A stretch of DNA of 64,000 bases from Microbacterium sp. SMR1 (GCF_003289625.1 NZ_QMBN01000002.1:766610-830609); one strand, 5' to 3'. Shown: positions 52,606-61,606, numbered from the stretch's first letter. Notes: generated by a model not told the origin, from the letters alone. Translations and numbers: made by a program.

Positions 52606-53660
52606 CGCGACATCCCGCGCCACCAGTTCAGGTACGACCCAGCGACGTCGGCCAGGTCGGGACGCAGGGGATGCCCGGGGGCCAGACGAGTCGAGGCCGG
52701 GTCCTCCCACGCCTCGGCGAGGCGGTCGGTCAGCTCCGCCGGGTCGAAGAGAACCGTCGTCCCGGGGCGCAAGCCGTCCATCTCGTCGCTGTAGCGCGAC
52801 CGGACGACGAGCGGACGACGTCCGGCTTCGATCCAGTCGAGCATCGATCGCGAAGCCGACACGTGCTCGTGCGCGGCGACCGGGATGCCGGGCTCGCGCA
52901 GCCGCCGGGCGAACTCGGCGTCGTCGAGGAATCCGGTGATCTCGAAGCGGCCGCCGAGGTCGGCGGCCAAGCGCTGGAGCGTCGCGACGTCGCCCTCGTG
53001 GCCCGGCGAGGCGGCACCCAGAGCGCGGACGACCGCTTCGCCGACCGGTCGGCCCGACGCACGCAGCGCGTTCACTGCCGCGGTGGCGGCGCGCAGGGCC
53101 GGCTCGTGCCCCTTTCCGGGGTACACGAACCCCGCGATGAGCACGATGAGGTCGGCGGAGGCGCCGGGTCGGTCCGGGGCGTCGGCGAGACCCGGCTCAG
53201 GAGCGCGAGCGAGCCGGGTTCCGAGCGGGATCACCTCGGGCCGCAGGTCGTCGCCGAGGTGCTCCGACACGAGCAGCCGCTCGTGCTCGCTGTTGACGGC
53301 CACGGCGTCGGCGGCGGCGAAGAAACGGCGATAGGCGGCGACCCGGCGGTCGTACTTCGTGCCGTCTGACGGCTGCGGCAGATCGTGCAGTGTGAGGGTC
53401 AGCCGACAGGCGCGCGAGAGCGTTTCGACCGCGTCGGCGGCCTCCTCCAGGCTCGCTCCGAGCAGGCGGTCGGTCGCGTGCAGATGCACGGGCTCGCCGG
53501 GAGCGACCGCTCTCAGCGCGGCGCTGAGGTCGGTCACGGCGGCGGCGCGCACGGCCGGGTCGAGACGGTGCGCGGCGGCGGCGACGTCGGAGCCGTAGTC
53601 GGTCACTCCGTGTCCGGCAGGACCCCAGACGAGGCACAGGGGAGGGGTGTCGACGGGCAT
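52602..53660 (-). CDS. Glycosyltransferase (GT-B fold)
   Basis: A 352-residue protein: 'LCLVWGPAGHGVTDYGSDVAAAAHRLDPAV' at the N-terminus, 'LTLTLHDLPQPSDGTKYDRRVAAYRRFFAAADAVAVNSEHERLLV', then a second Rossmann half with 'LIVLIAGFVYPGKGHEPAL' and 'FEITGFLDDAEFARRLREPGIPVAAHEHVSASRSMLDWIEAGRRPLVV'. This is a family 4-like layout. AACGAT six bases before the ATG suggests a leaderless mRNA. It is divergent from the four-gene block at 53776. Confidence 0.87.
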   Translation of the reverse strand: MPVDTPPLCLVWGPAGHGVTDYGSDVAAAAHRLDPAVRAAAVTDLSAALRAVAPGEPVHLHATDRLLGASLEEAADAVETLSRACRLTLTLHDLPQPSDGTKYDRRVAAYRRFFAAADAVAVNSEHERLLVSEHLGDDLRPEVIPLGTRLARAPEPGLADAPDRPGASADLIVLIAGFVYPGKGHEPALRAATAAVNALRASGRPVGEAVVRALGAASPGHEGDVATLQRLAADLGGRFEITGFLDDAEFARRLREPGIPVAAHEHVSASRSMLDWIEAGRRPLVVRSRYSDEMDGLRPGTTVLFDPAELTDRLAEAWEDPASTRLAPGHPLRPDLADVAGSYLNWWRGMSR

Positions 53661-53775
53661 CCGGTCATCGTTACCGGTCGCCTGTGGTTCGCGCAAGTGC
53701 GAGGCGCCGGGCGTCCCGCTCGGCTAGCGTCCGACTCGGATCGCCCCCGTTTCGGCGGTTTCAGCAAGGAGGACC

Positions 53776-54903
53776 GTGACCATCGTCACCGCCAGTGCGC
53801 CCCTGGACGAGATGTCCGGTGCGCCCGACGTGCGCGTCGTCGCGGTGCCCGCCGGGCATCCCTACGTGCAGCGTGTCACGCACGCCGCGGGCATCGAGCT
53901 CCTGCCCGACCCGCCGGTGGCTGGCGCGGCCGAGGGCGTGTGGTGGCCCCCCGTCGCCCTCGACCCCGACTGGATTCGTCAGCACGCCGATCGTGCCGAC
54001 ATCCTGCACGTGCACTTCGGCACCGAGTCTTTCGCTGCGGGCCATCTGACGGCGTGCATCGACGCGGCTCATGCCGCCGGTTGGGCGGTCGTCTTCACCG
54101 TCCACGATCTGACTCACCCCCAGCTCGCGGACCAGGGTCCGTACGCCGCCCAGCTCGACGAGCTCATTCCGCGCGTCGACGCTCTCGTGACGCTCACCGC
54201 AGGCGCCGCAGCCGAGGTGCGCGAGCGCTGGGGACGCGAGGCGGTCGTGCTGCCGCATCCCGCCATCCTGCGCGAGGGCGAGACCCCGTCGGTCGTCGCG
54301 GTGAGCGAAGAGCTGCGGATCGGGATGCACCTGAAGGACCTCCGCCCCGGCACCGATGGGCCGACCAGCGCGCGAACGCTGATCGCCGCGGTCGAGCGCC
54401 TCCGCGATGAGGGGCATCACGCTGTCGCCGAGATCCGCATGCACCGGTCGGTCCGCGAGCGAGACGCCCGCGACGAGGTGCGGGCGGCCGTGGCCGGCCA
54501 CCCCTACGCGGTCCTCGTCGAGCAGGGCCGGCTTCCCGACGCCGCTCTGAACACGGCGCTCAGCGGACTCGACGTCTGCGTGCTGCCCTACCGCTTCGGC
54601 AGTCATTCCGGCTGGCTCGAGCTCTGCTGGGACCTCGGCGTCCCCGTCGCCGTCCCCGATGTCGGCCACTTCGCCGATCAGCATGACGACGACTCGATCG
54701 CGAGCTTCCACCCGGGCGATGTGGAGACGCTCACCGCTGCGTTGCGCACGCTGCTGTCGTGCGACGAGGCGGCCCGTCCCGGTTCGGTCGCGCGGGCCGA
54801 TCTCATCGATGCGCGTCGCGACAGTCGCCGCGAGCAGGATGCCGGGACGGCGCAAGCGCATGCCGCGCTGTACCGCCGTCTTCGCAGCGAGCGTGCCTCG
54901 TGA
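53776..54903 (+). CDS. Glycosyltransferase (GT-B, family 4-like)
   Basis: A 375-residue GT-B protein: 'RADILHVHFGTESFAAGHLTACIDAAHAAGWAVVFTVHDLTHPQL' in the first half; 'LVTLTAGAAAEVRERWGREAVVLPHPAIL' at the hinge; 'LSGLDVCVLPYRFGSHSGWLELCWDLGVPVAVPDVGHFADQ' in the donor site. GCAAGGAGGACC before the GTG is an unusually strong ribosome site for this window. It is the first of four genes that overlap by 4 bases each. Confidence 0.89.
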   Translation: MTIVTASAPLDEMSGAPDVRVVAVPAGHPYVQRVTHAAGIELLPDPPVAGAAEGVWWPPVALDPDWIRQHADRADILHVHFGTESFAAGHLTACIDAAHAAGWAVVFTVHDLTHPQLADQGPYAAQLDELIPRVDALVTLTAGAAAEVRERWGREAVVLPHPAILREGETPSVVAVSEELRIGMHLKDLRPGTDGPTSARTLIAAVERLRDEGHHAVAEIRMHRSVRERDARDEVRAAVAGHPYAVLVEQGRLPDAALNTALSGLDVCVLPYRFGSHSGWLELCWDLGVPVAVPDVGHFADQHDDDSIASFHPGDVETLTAALRTLLSCDEAARPGSVARADLIDARRDSRREQDAGTAQAHAALYRRLRSERAS

Positions 54904-56018
54904 CGGGGCGTCCGCTGCGCATCGCGGTCATCGCGCCGCTCCGGTTTCCGATCCGGAGGCCTCACGCCGGCGGGCTCGAGGCCGCCGTGTGGTCGGAGGT
55001 CGAGGCTCTGCGCGCCCGAGGCCACGAGGTGACCGTCGTCGCGGTGACCGGGTCGGACCACGTCGAGCCCGGCAGCATCTGGGAGATGCCCGAGCTGGGC
55101 TGGGACGCCGACGCGGTGCGCACCGACAAGACGTATCCGCCCGCCTACGAAACCCTCAGCGTGCCGATGCTCCGGCGCGCTCTCGAGACGATCGGCGCGC
55201 GGGCCGCGGACTTCGACGTGATCTCGAACCACTGCCTGCACGCCCTCCCGCTGCAGCTCGCACCGCAGCTGGACGTGCCGATGGTGACGACCCTGCATAC
55301 GCCCGTCGACGATGACTTCGTGCGGGCCCACCGTGCCGCGGCGGGCCGGGGCAGCACGTTCCTCTCGGTCAGTGAGCACACGCGTCGGGAGTGGCAGCAC
55401 GCGGGTGTCGCCTCGACCCTGCTGGCCAACGGCGTCGACCCTCGCGTCTGGACCGCCGGGCCGGGCGGCGACGACCTCGTCTGGTTCGGCCGCATCGTTC
55501 CCGAGAAGGCCCCGCACCTGGCCGTGGCCGTCGCCCGATCGCTCGGGCGACGGCTCACGATCGCCGGTCGTGTCGGCGACCGCGCGTACGCCGACGACGT
55601 GCTCGGCCCGCTGCTCGGCGACGACGTCACGCTGGCCGGTGAGCTCACCCCTCACGAACTCGCCGCGCTCGTCGGTCGGTCGGCCGTCGCGCTCGCGACT
55701 CCCGCGTGGGCCGAGCCGTTCGGGCTCGTCGGTCCGGAAGCCCTCATGTGCGGGACGCCCGTCGTCGGCTCCGCGGTGGGCGGCGTGCCCGAGATCGCGG
55801 CGGCCTCCGTCGGGATGCGCCTCGTGGGCGCCGGAGACGTCGCCGCGATGGCGGATGCCGTGGCGGAGATCTGGCCGCAGGCCCGTGATCCGCGCTTCCG
55901 TCGCGCGGTCCGGGCGCGGGCGGTGGAGCGGTTCTCGCTCGACGCGCGAACGAGTGCCCTCGAGGAGATCTTCGCGTCGCTGAGCACGCTCGCGGCGCCC
56001 GCCGAGCTGCCGGCATGA
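54900..56018 (+). CDS. Family 4 glycosyltransferase
   Basis: A 372-residue GT4 protein. 'IRRPHAGGLEAAVWSEVEALRARGHEVTVVAV' is the acceptor-side motif, 'FDVISNHCLHALPLQLAPQLDVPMVTTLHTPVDDDFVR' follows, and the donor side has 'LVWFGRIVPEKAPHLAVAVARSLGRRLTIAG' and 'ATPAWAEPFGLVGPEALMCGTPVVGSAVGGVPEI' (E-x7-E motif). GTG overlaps the previous stop. Confidence 0.94.
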   Translation: MTGRPLRIAVIAPLRFPIRRPHAGGLEAAVWSEVEALRARGHEVTVVAVTGSDHVEPGSIWEMPELGWDADAVRTDKTYPPAYETLSVPMLRRALETIGARAADFDVISNHCLHALPLQLAPQLDVPMVTTLHTPVDDDFVRAHRAAAGRGSTFLSVSEHTRREWQHAGVASTLLANGVDPRVWTAGPGGDDLVWFGRIVPEKAPHLAVAVARSLGRRLTIAGRVGDRAYADDVLGPLLGDDVTLAGELTPHELAALVGRSAVALATPAWAEPFGLVGPEALMCGTPVVGSAVGGVPEIAAASVGMRLVGAGDVAAMADAVAEIWPQARDPRFRRAVRARAVERFSLDARTSALEEIFASLSTLAAPAELPA

Positions 56019-57025
56019 CGGGGCGCATCGGCTGGTACGTGCACCACCATGGTCGCGGCCACCTGACCCGTATGCTCGCTATCGCGCCCCACCTCGATGT
56101 CGACGTCGTCTGTTTCAGCTCGATGCCCGCTCCCGCCGAGCTGCCCGCGAACGTCTCGTGGGTCGAGCTCTCCCGCGATGACGTGCCCGCACCGGCCGTC
56201 CCCGCCGATGACCCGACGGCGGGCGGCCTGCTCCACTGGGCTCCGTTGCGCCACGTCGGCCACCGTTCGCGGCTCGCGGTCATCGCCGCAGCGGTCGGGG
56301 CGGGCGACATCGACGCGTTCGTCGTCGACGTCTCGGCCGAGGTGACGTTGTTCGTCCGGCTCCTCGGCGTGCCCGTGGTGATCATCACGCAGCCCGGTGA
56401 CCGCACGGACGAGCCGCACCGGCTGGCTTATGCCGCGGCGCGGCGGGTCATCGCGCCCTGGCCGGAGGAGATCTATGCTCCCGAGCACCTGACCTCGCTC
56501 GGTGACCGCGTCGCGTTCGTCGGCGGGATCTCGCGGTTCGCCGGTCGTCGTCGGCCCGCGCAGCCGCGCGGCGACGAGGTCGTCCTGCTCGGCGGCGGCG
56601 GTGACGCCGACGTCTCGGCCGACGACATCGCGGCCGCGGAGCGCGCGTCGGGGCGTCCGTGGCGTGTGCTCGGCGCCGGTTCCGGAGCGTGGGCCGCCGA
56701 CCCCTGGGATGCGTTGACGACGGCAGCCGTCGTCGTGTCGTGGTGCGGTCAGAACGCGGTCGCCGATCTCGCCGCCGCGGGCGCACCTGCGATCGTCATC
56801 CCGCAGGAACGTCCGTTCTCCGAGCAGCGGGCGACGGCCCTGGCGCTCGGGCGGTCGGGCCTCGCCGTCGCCGTGCCCCGGTGGCCCGAGCCGGCGCGCT
56901 GGCCGGATCTGCTCGACCAGGCCTCGGCCTGCGGCGAGGGATGGACCGCGTGGCGCGCCGACGGAGCGGCGCAGCGCGCGGCCGACATCATCCGTGCCGA
57001 AGCGGCGGCGGGAGCCGGTGCATGA
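56015..57025 (+). CDS. MurG/GT28-like glycosyltransferase
   Basis: A 336-residue GT-B protein. 'GRIGWYVHHHGRGHLTRMLAIAPHL' holds the glycine-rich loop of UDP-GlcNAc transferase-like proteins. 'VVLLGGGGDADVSADDI' starts the donor half and 'AVVVSWCGQNAVADLAAAGAPAIVIPQERPFSEQRATALALGRSG' is the nucleotide-sugar site. It overlaps both neighbours by ATGA. Confidence 0.9.
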   Translation: MTGRIGWYVHHHGRGHLTRMLAIAPHLDVDVVCFSSMPAPAELPANVSWVELSRDDVPAPAVPADDPTAGGLLHWAPLRHVGHRSRLAVIAAAVGAGDIDAFVVDVSAEVTLFVRLLGVPVVIITQPGDRTDEPHRLAYAAARRVIAPWPEEIYAPEHLTSLGDRVAFVGGISRFAGRRRPAQPRGDEVVLLGGGGDADVSADDIAAAERASGRPWRVLGAGSGAWAADPWDALTTAAVVVSWCGQNAVADLAAAGAPAIVIPQERPFSEQRATALALGRSGLAVAVPRWPEPARWPDLLDQASACGEGWTAWRADGAAQRAADIIRAEAAAGAGA

Positions 57026-57819
57026 GCGACATGGCGATCGTGACGCTCTGCTCGGCACCGCGCCTCGAGCACCTGCGCAATCAGCTGCGCGCGACGGCGG
57101 GTGTGCCGCGGGTCGTCGTCTGGATCGGCGACGACGATGCGCCCCTCCTCGACGCCGAGTCCGTGGTGCGCGTTCCCCCGGGGGCGGCCGGTCTGCGGCT
57201 CGCGGCGGCGCGAAACGCCGGCGCCCGTGCAGCCGAGGCGCTCGGGGCGCGCCTGCTCGTCTTTCTCGACGCCGATTGCGTCCCCGGGCCCGAGCTCGTC
57301 GATCGATACCGTGACGCGGCGACCCAGCACCCCGATGCGGTCCTGTGCGGGCCGGTGACGTATCTGCCCGCGAGGGCCGCGCTCGACGCGGCGTCCCTCC
57401 GTGCGGCCACTGCGCCCCACGCGGCGCGCCCGGCTCCGCCCGCCGGCACCCTGCAACGTGCCGAGCCCGCGGAGTACCCGCTGTTCTGGTCGCTCTCGTT
57501 CGCGACCACGACCGCCGTGTGGCGGTCCGTCGGCGGCTTCGACGAGCGGTACGAGGGCTACGGGGGAGAGGACACCGACTTCGCGTTCTCCCTGCGTCGC
57601 GCCGGCGTCCCGATGATCTGGGTCGGCGGAGCCGACGCCTATCACCAGCATCACGAGACCTCGTCGCCGCCCTGGCAGCACCTCGACGACATCCTGCGCA
57701 ACGGCGCCCTCTTCGCTGAGAAGTGGGCCGAGTGGCCCATGACGGGCTGGCTGGAGGCCTTCGAGCGAGCCGGAGCGATCACCCGCGAGAACGACGGCTG
57801 GCGTCGAGCCTCGGTCTGA
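57022..57819 (+). CDS. Family 2 glycosyltransferase
   Basis: A 265-residue GT-A protein. It has 'LRLAAARNAGARAAEALGARLLVFLDADCVPGPELVDRYRDAA' with the DxD, and 'AVWRSVGGFDERYEGYGGEDTDFAFSLRRAGVPMIWVGGADAYHQHHE', like polypeptide or chondroitin-type family 2/27 enzymes. It is the last gene of the block. Its final 41 bases overlap the 3' end of the oppositely oriented glycosyltransferase. Confidence 0.92.
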   Translation: MSDMAIVTLCSAPRLEHLRNQLRATAGVPRVVVWIGDDDAPLLDAESVVRVPPGAAGLRLAAARNAGARAAEALGARLLVFLDADCVPGPELVDRYRDAATQHPDAVLCGPVTYLPARAALDAASLRAATAPHAARPAPPAGTLQRAEPAEYPLFWSLSFATTTAVWRSVGGFDERYEGYGGEDTDFAFSLRRAGVPMIWVGGADAYHQHHETSSPPWQHLDDILRNGALFAEKWAEWPMTGWLEAFERAGAITRENDGWRRASV

Positions 57820-58981
57820 CCGCGCCGGCGAGCAACTCGGGTGCGGCAGCGAGCAGGTCGCGGGCCACGGGGTCGGGGGCGAAATCGGCGACCTGCGCGC
57901 GCCCATGATCGGCGAGTGTCCGTGCCCAGGCGGGATGCCGCACGGCGACGGTGATCGCGGCGGCAAGACGTTCCGGGTCGGCGGGCGGCACGCTCTGGCA
58001 GTCCTGGCCGTCGGTGCAGAAGTCGTCGTATCCGCTGCCGGAAGTCACCACGAGCGGCGTGCCGATCGCCTTGACCTCGAGGGCGACGTTGCCGAAGCCT
58101 TCCCAGCGAGAGGGGCAGATGACGACATCCGCTCGTGAGATCGCTCCGTAGAGCTCCTCGCCCGGCAAGTGCCCGAGCCAGATCACGCGGTCGCGCGCCG
58201 TCGGCGGCAGCATCTCGAGGAGTGCGGCGCGCGTCGGCTCGTACCGGGCATCCCCACCCGCGCCGGCGAGGACGAGGCGGGCGTCCGGCACGTCCTCGTG
58301 CACGAGCCGGAACGCCGAGAAAGCGTCCTCGACGCCCTTTCGTCGCTCGGAACGGCCGAGGAAGAGCACGACCGGCGCGTCATCGTCGGGCCAGCCGTCG
58401 GGCGCGGCCGCGCGCGTCGCTGCGGCCGCGACCGCGTCGACGTCGATGCAGTTGCGGACGATGCGCGCCGGCGGCAGACCCGGGTACAGGTCGCTGGTCC
58501 GCTCGAGCATCGCCCGCGAGATGGAGATGAGACCGGTGGACCGGTACAGCTGACGCCGTTCCGCCGACGCCTGCCGCACGCGGGCGAGCCGCTGCCCGAT
58601 AGGCAGGTCTCCCGGCGTGAGCCCGGACACCTGGTCGGCCAGACGCACGCCGGTCGCCAGGTTCGTCAGCAGGGGTGCCGAGCGGGGGAGCGGCGCGGCC
58701 AGGCCGCCCCACTCGGGAGCGAAGACGACATCATGGTGGCGAGCGCGATAGGCGCGACGAACGCCTCCGTCGACCAGCCTGACCCCTTCGCCCGGGTCGT
58801 CGGACACGAGGTCGTCGTTCGTCTCGAGCGCGAGGTCGACGGCGACCCCCTGGCGGGCCACGGCCGGGAGCAGCGCGGCGTAGTGACGGCCGATCCCGCC
58901 GGTGTAGGCGGTGACGCCGGCGTATTCGGGGCTCGCGACGAGCCAGCGCGTCTCGGTCCGCGAGGTGAGCAGGTCGGTCAT
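57779..58981 (-). CDS. Family 4 glycosyltransferase
   Basis: A 400-residue GT4 enzyme. 'EYAGVTAYTGGIGRHYAALLPAVARQGVAVDLAL' is at the N-terminus, 'APVVLFLGRSERRKGVEDAFSAFRLVHEDVPDARLVLAGAGG' opens the donor half and 'VICPSRWEGFGNVALEVKAIGTPLVVTSGSGYDDF' holds the E-x7-E motif. Its ATG overlaps the stop of the DUF7882 gene, so the two are co-transcribed. Its last 41 bases overlap the convergent family 2 gene. Confidence 0.93.
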   Translation of the reverse strand: MTDLLTSRTETRWLVASPEYAGVTAYTGGIGRHYAALLPAVARQGVAVDLALETNDDLVSDDPGEGVRLVDGGVRRAYRARHHDVVFAPEWGGLAAPLPRSAPLLTNLATGVRLADQVSGLTPGDLPIGQRLARVRQASAERRQLYRSTGLISISRAMLERTSDLYPGLPPARIVRNCIDVDAVAAAATRAAAPDGWPDDDAPVVLFLGRSERRKGVEDAFSAFRLVHEDVPDARLVLAGAGGDARYEPTRAALLEMLPPTARDRVIWLGHLPGEELYGAISRADVVICPSRWEGFGNVALEVKAIGTPLVVTSGSGYDDFCTDGQDCQSVPPADPERLAAAITVAVRHPAWARTLADHGRAQVADFAPDPVARDLLAAAPELLAGAVRPRLDASRRSRG

Positions 58982-59280
58982 GAGGCCTCGAGCGGAAGCG
59001 TGCCGAGGGAGAGCCCGGTGACCGCGGCGGCCTCGGTGAGCATCGCCCGCACCCGCCGTGGATCGGTGGCGACGGGATGAGGCGACGCGAAGTCGAACCG
59101 GAGGGGGATCGACCGCTCGAGCCACAGCGTGCTGCGCCCCTGTCCGTCGCTGTGTCTCCAGCTCACCGTGAACCCTTCGCCTGCGCCGAGCTTGGCGGCG
59201 ACCACGAGCTGGAGGTGGGCGAGGATGTCGTCGGGCATGGCAACGGCGGTGAGGTCCGATCCGTATCTCAGTTCTCCCAT
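58978..59280 (-). CDS. DUF7882-type small protein
   Basis: A 100-residue protein starting MGELRYGSDLTAVAMPDDILAHLQ-, with 'VVAAKLGAGEGFTVSWRHS' and 'GRSTLWLERSIPLRFDF'. The pattern (short strand-forming start, 'LAHLQLVxxAKLRxxExFxxxW', 'WxxxSIPLxFxF') matches a family widespread in Microbacteriaceae and of unknown function. ATG 59280 is used because homologues begin M-G-x-L; in-frame upstream starts exist. It overlaps the glycosyltransferase gene by ATGA, unlike the usual stand-alone context. Confidence 0.82.
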   Translation of the reverse strand: MGELRYGSDLTAVAMPDDILAHLQLVVAAKLGAGEGFTVSWRHSDGQGRSTLWLERSIPLRFDFASPHPVATDPRRVRAMLTEAAAVTGLSLGTLPLEAS

Positions 59281-59368
59281 CGCGGCGCTCGCCTCCCCTC
59301 GTGCCACGACAGGGTGCAACAGCCGTCCGCTTTTCCGAGTGCCCCTTGACGAGCCGGTGGACAGCGGG

Positions 59369-60829
59369 CTAACGGGCCGGGCGGTGCAGTCGTCGTCGCA
59401 CGTCGCCGACGACGCGACGCGCCGCCGCCGACAACCGGCGCAGTCCGCCGCGGGTGCGCCCCCGGCGGCGAGCCGCGCGCAAGATGCTCGCCCAGCGGCG
59501 GCGGATGCGCGCGTCGCTGTACTCGGATGCGGTCGCTCGGGCGTTCTCCCGCATCGCGCCCCGCCGGGCGGGGTCGAGCTCGACCGCGGCTCGCACGGCG
59601 TCCGCGAGGGCGCCGACGTCGCCGTCCGCGACGAGCCATCCGTTCTCGCCGTGGCGGATCAGCTCGGCCGGTCCGTAGGCGATGTCGTAGGCGATGGGGA
59701 GGCAGCCCGCGGCCATCGCCTCGAGGAGGACCAGACCGAACGCCTCCGATCTGCTCGTGAGCAGGAGGGCGCTGGCGGTGGCCATGGCCGCTGCCGGCTC
59801 ATCGGTGTGCCCGTGGAAGCGGATCGCGTCGTCGTCCTCGGCGAGGACGGCGAGCTCGGCGGCGCGAGAACCCGTGCCGTAGATGTCGAGGGGGACGCGC
59901 GGTCCGTCGTCGTTGTGCACGAGGCGCATCGCCGCGACGGCATCCTCCACCCGCTTGATCGCTTCGAGCCGGGCGATGACGACGGCGCCGGTTCGTGCGG
60001 CCTCCGTCGGCAGGGTCGCGGCGTCGATGAGAGAGACCGGGTGGGCGACGCTCGTCAGGAACGGACGCGGCCCCACGATCGCCCTCACGTCGGCGGCCTG
60101 GGCGTCGGTGGCGAATGCGACGGCGTCGAAATCGGTCAGTCGCGAGAACACCGCCTGGCGCGATGCTCGCACCGAGCCCGGTTTCGGCCCCCGGTGCGAG
60201 CCATGGATGACGTGCACGGTCGTGACCCGGCGTCGCCGGTATCCCGCCGCGAAGGGCGCAACGGTCTTGCTGTCGACGATGAGGAACGCCTCGCCGTCGC
60301 CCACGAGGTGGTCGAGCCAGTCGGCGTAGAAGTCGTAGCGTCGGCGCCAGGCGCGGACCGGTCGGCCGTCGGCATCGCGGGCCAGGAGGAGGCGGCCCCG
60401 GGCGCCGACCCGTCGTTCCGACAGCGCGATCGTGCCATCGGGGCGGAGGTGGTCGATGTCCACCGGTTTGCCGTCCACGCCGAGCCGCAGGCGGCGGAGG
60501 ATGACGTCGTTCGCCTCATCGATGATGACGCCGTCGTCCGCGGGATCGAGCGCGGGCGGTGCGTCGGGGAGCCCCGTGCCGGGATGCACGCCGCCGGTCC
60601 GTGGCCAGTCGTAGAGGTTGCGAATCGTCACGGGCGTCGTGGCGTCGGGGTCGGTGACCGGCGGCAGGGGGAACGCGCGGTCGTCGAGGGTGAGCACGTC
60701 GACCGGAGTTCCGGCCTCGGCGAAGAGGCGGCTGCGATCGAGCAGGGCGGTGGTCATGCCCCCGTAGGGAACGGCGATGCCCCAGGTCAGTGCGAGGTGA
60801 CGCCCGGGAGGAAGGTCGGAGCCGGCCAC
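59369..60829 (-). CDS. Family 4 glycosyltransferase, TagE-like (possible wall teichoic acid glycosylation)
   Basis: A 486-residue GT4 protein longer than its neighbours. The N-terminal part ('GIAVPYGGMTTALLDRSRLFAEAGTPVDVLTLDD', 'DEANDVILRRLRLGVDGKPVDIDHLRPDGTIALSERRVG', 'RRRYDFYADWLDHLVGDGEAFLIVDSKTVAPFAAGYRRRRVTTVHVIHGSH') resembles TagE-type poly(glycerol phosphate) glucosyltransferases. The donor site is 'TSRSEAFGLVLLEAMAAGCLPIAYDIAYGPAELI'. The C-terminus is very Arg-rich. GTG start, 7 bases after an SDR gene with which it forms an operon. Confidence 0.88.
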   Translation of the reverse strand: MAGSDLPPGRHLALTWGIAVPYGGMTTALLDRSRLFAEAGTPVDVLTLDDRAFPLPPVTDPDATTPVTIRNLYDWPRTGGVHPGTGLPDAPPALDPADDGVIIDEANDVILRRLRLGVDGKPVDIDHLRPDGTIALSERRVGARGRLLLARDADGRPVRAWRRRYDFYADWLDHLVGDGEAFLIVDSKTVAPFAAGYRRRRVTTVHVIHGSHRGPKPGSVRASRQAVFSRLTDFDAVAFATDAQAADVRAIVGPRPFLTSVAHPVSLIDAATLPTEAARTGAVVIARLEAIKRVEDAVAAMRLVHNDDGPRVPLDIYGTGSRAAELAVLAEDDDAIRFHGHTDEPAAAMATASALLLTSRSEAFGLVLLEAMAAGCLPIAYDIAYGPAELIRHGENGWLVADGDVGALADAVRAAVELDPARRGAMRENARATASEYSDARIRRRWASILRAARRRGRTRGGLRRLSAAARRVVGDVRRRLHRPAR

Positions 60830-60836
60830 GTCGACG

Positions 60837-61529
60837 TCACCGGGGGCCGGGACGCACGGACACGTCCGGGACCAGGGCGTCCCGTGGCAGGTCGAGGGCG
60901 GCGAGCACGGTCGTCGCGACCGACTCGGGATCGATGAAGGCGGCGGGGTCGTAGTCGCGGCCCTCCTGGCGGTGCACCTCCGCCTGCATCGGCGTGGCGG
61001 TCCGCCCCGGGTAGACCGTCGTCACGCGGACGCCGTGGGCGGCCTCCTCGCCGCGCAGCGCGTCGGCGAGGGCCTTGAGTCCGTGCTTCGACGCGGCGTA
61101 GGCGCTCCACGCCGGGTGCGCCGTGAGGCCGGCGCCGGAGTTGACGAACAGGATCTGACCGCGCGCGGCCCGTATCGCGGGCAGAGCGAGGCGGGTGAGC
61201 TCGGCGGCGGCGATGAGGTTGACGGTGAGCTGATCGGTCCATGCGGCGACGGGCAGCTCGGCAACAGGACCCAGCTCGACGACGCCCGCGCCGTGGATGA
61301 CGGTGTCGATCGCCTCCGGCAGCCGGTCCGCGAGCGCGCCGGCGAGGGCCGCGGGCTCGCGCAGGTTCGCGGCGACGCCGACGGCGCCCGGGAGGAGCTC
61401 CGCGAGCTCGGCCGCGCGGGCCTCGTTCCGGCCGAGGAGCACGAGCCGGTCGCCACGGTCGGCGAGCCGGCGCGCGATCGCGAGTCCGATGCCCGAGCCC
61501 GAGCCCGTGATGAGATGCGTCTGCGTCAT
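60837..61529 (-). CDS. Short-chain dehydrogenase/reductase
   Basis: A 230-residue SDR. 'TQTHLITGSGSGIGLAIARRLADRGDRLVLLGRNEARA' is the cofactor motif, 'VNSGAGLTAHPAWSAYAASKHGLKALADALRGEEAAHGVRVTTVYPGRTATPMQ' contains the catalytic Ser, Tyr and Lys. The substrate is unknown. The ATG is preceded by an extended -10 (TGCGACGAT, 61544-61536) at six bases, a leaderless arrangement. Confidence 0.92.
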   Translation of the reverse strand: MTQTHLITGSGSGIGLAIARRLADRGDRLVLLGRNEARAAELAELLPGAVGVAANLREPAALAGALADRLPEAIDTVIHGAGVVELGPVAELPVAAWTDQLTVNLIAAAELTRLALPAIRAARGQILFVNSGAGLTAHPAWSAYAASKHGLKALADALRGEEAAHGVRVTTVYPGRTATPMQAEVHRQEGRDYDPAAFIDPESVATTVLAALDLPRDALVPDVSVRPGPR

Positions 61530-61571
61530 GCACCCATCGTCGCATCCGCGCGACGGCCCCGCCGTGCTCGT

Positions 61572-61600
61572 TTGCGTGCCGCCGTGGAACGTGCGACGAT
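61572..61600 (+). promoter_or_regulatory. Promoter of the beta-glucoside PTS operon
   Basis: TTGCGT (61572-61577) and GACGAT (61595-61600) are spaced by 17 bases, and TG at 61592-61593 gives an extended -10. The nine-base string TGCGACGAT (61592-61600) is repeated in inverted orientation at 61536-61544, where it serves the divergent SDR gene. Transcription would begin at about 61607, right at the antiterminator site. Confidence 0.65.
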
Positions 61601-61606
61601 CATCTC

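Noticed and set aside
51328..60829. Glycosyltransferase cluster as a recent horizontally acquired island
   Set aside because: GC content, codon choice and overlap style match the rest of the window, and no integrase, tRNA junction or flanking repeat is visible.
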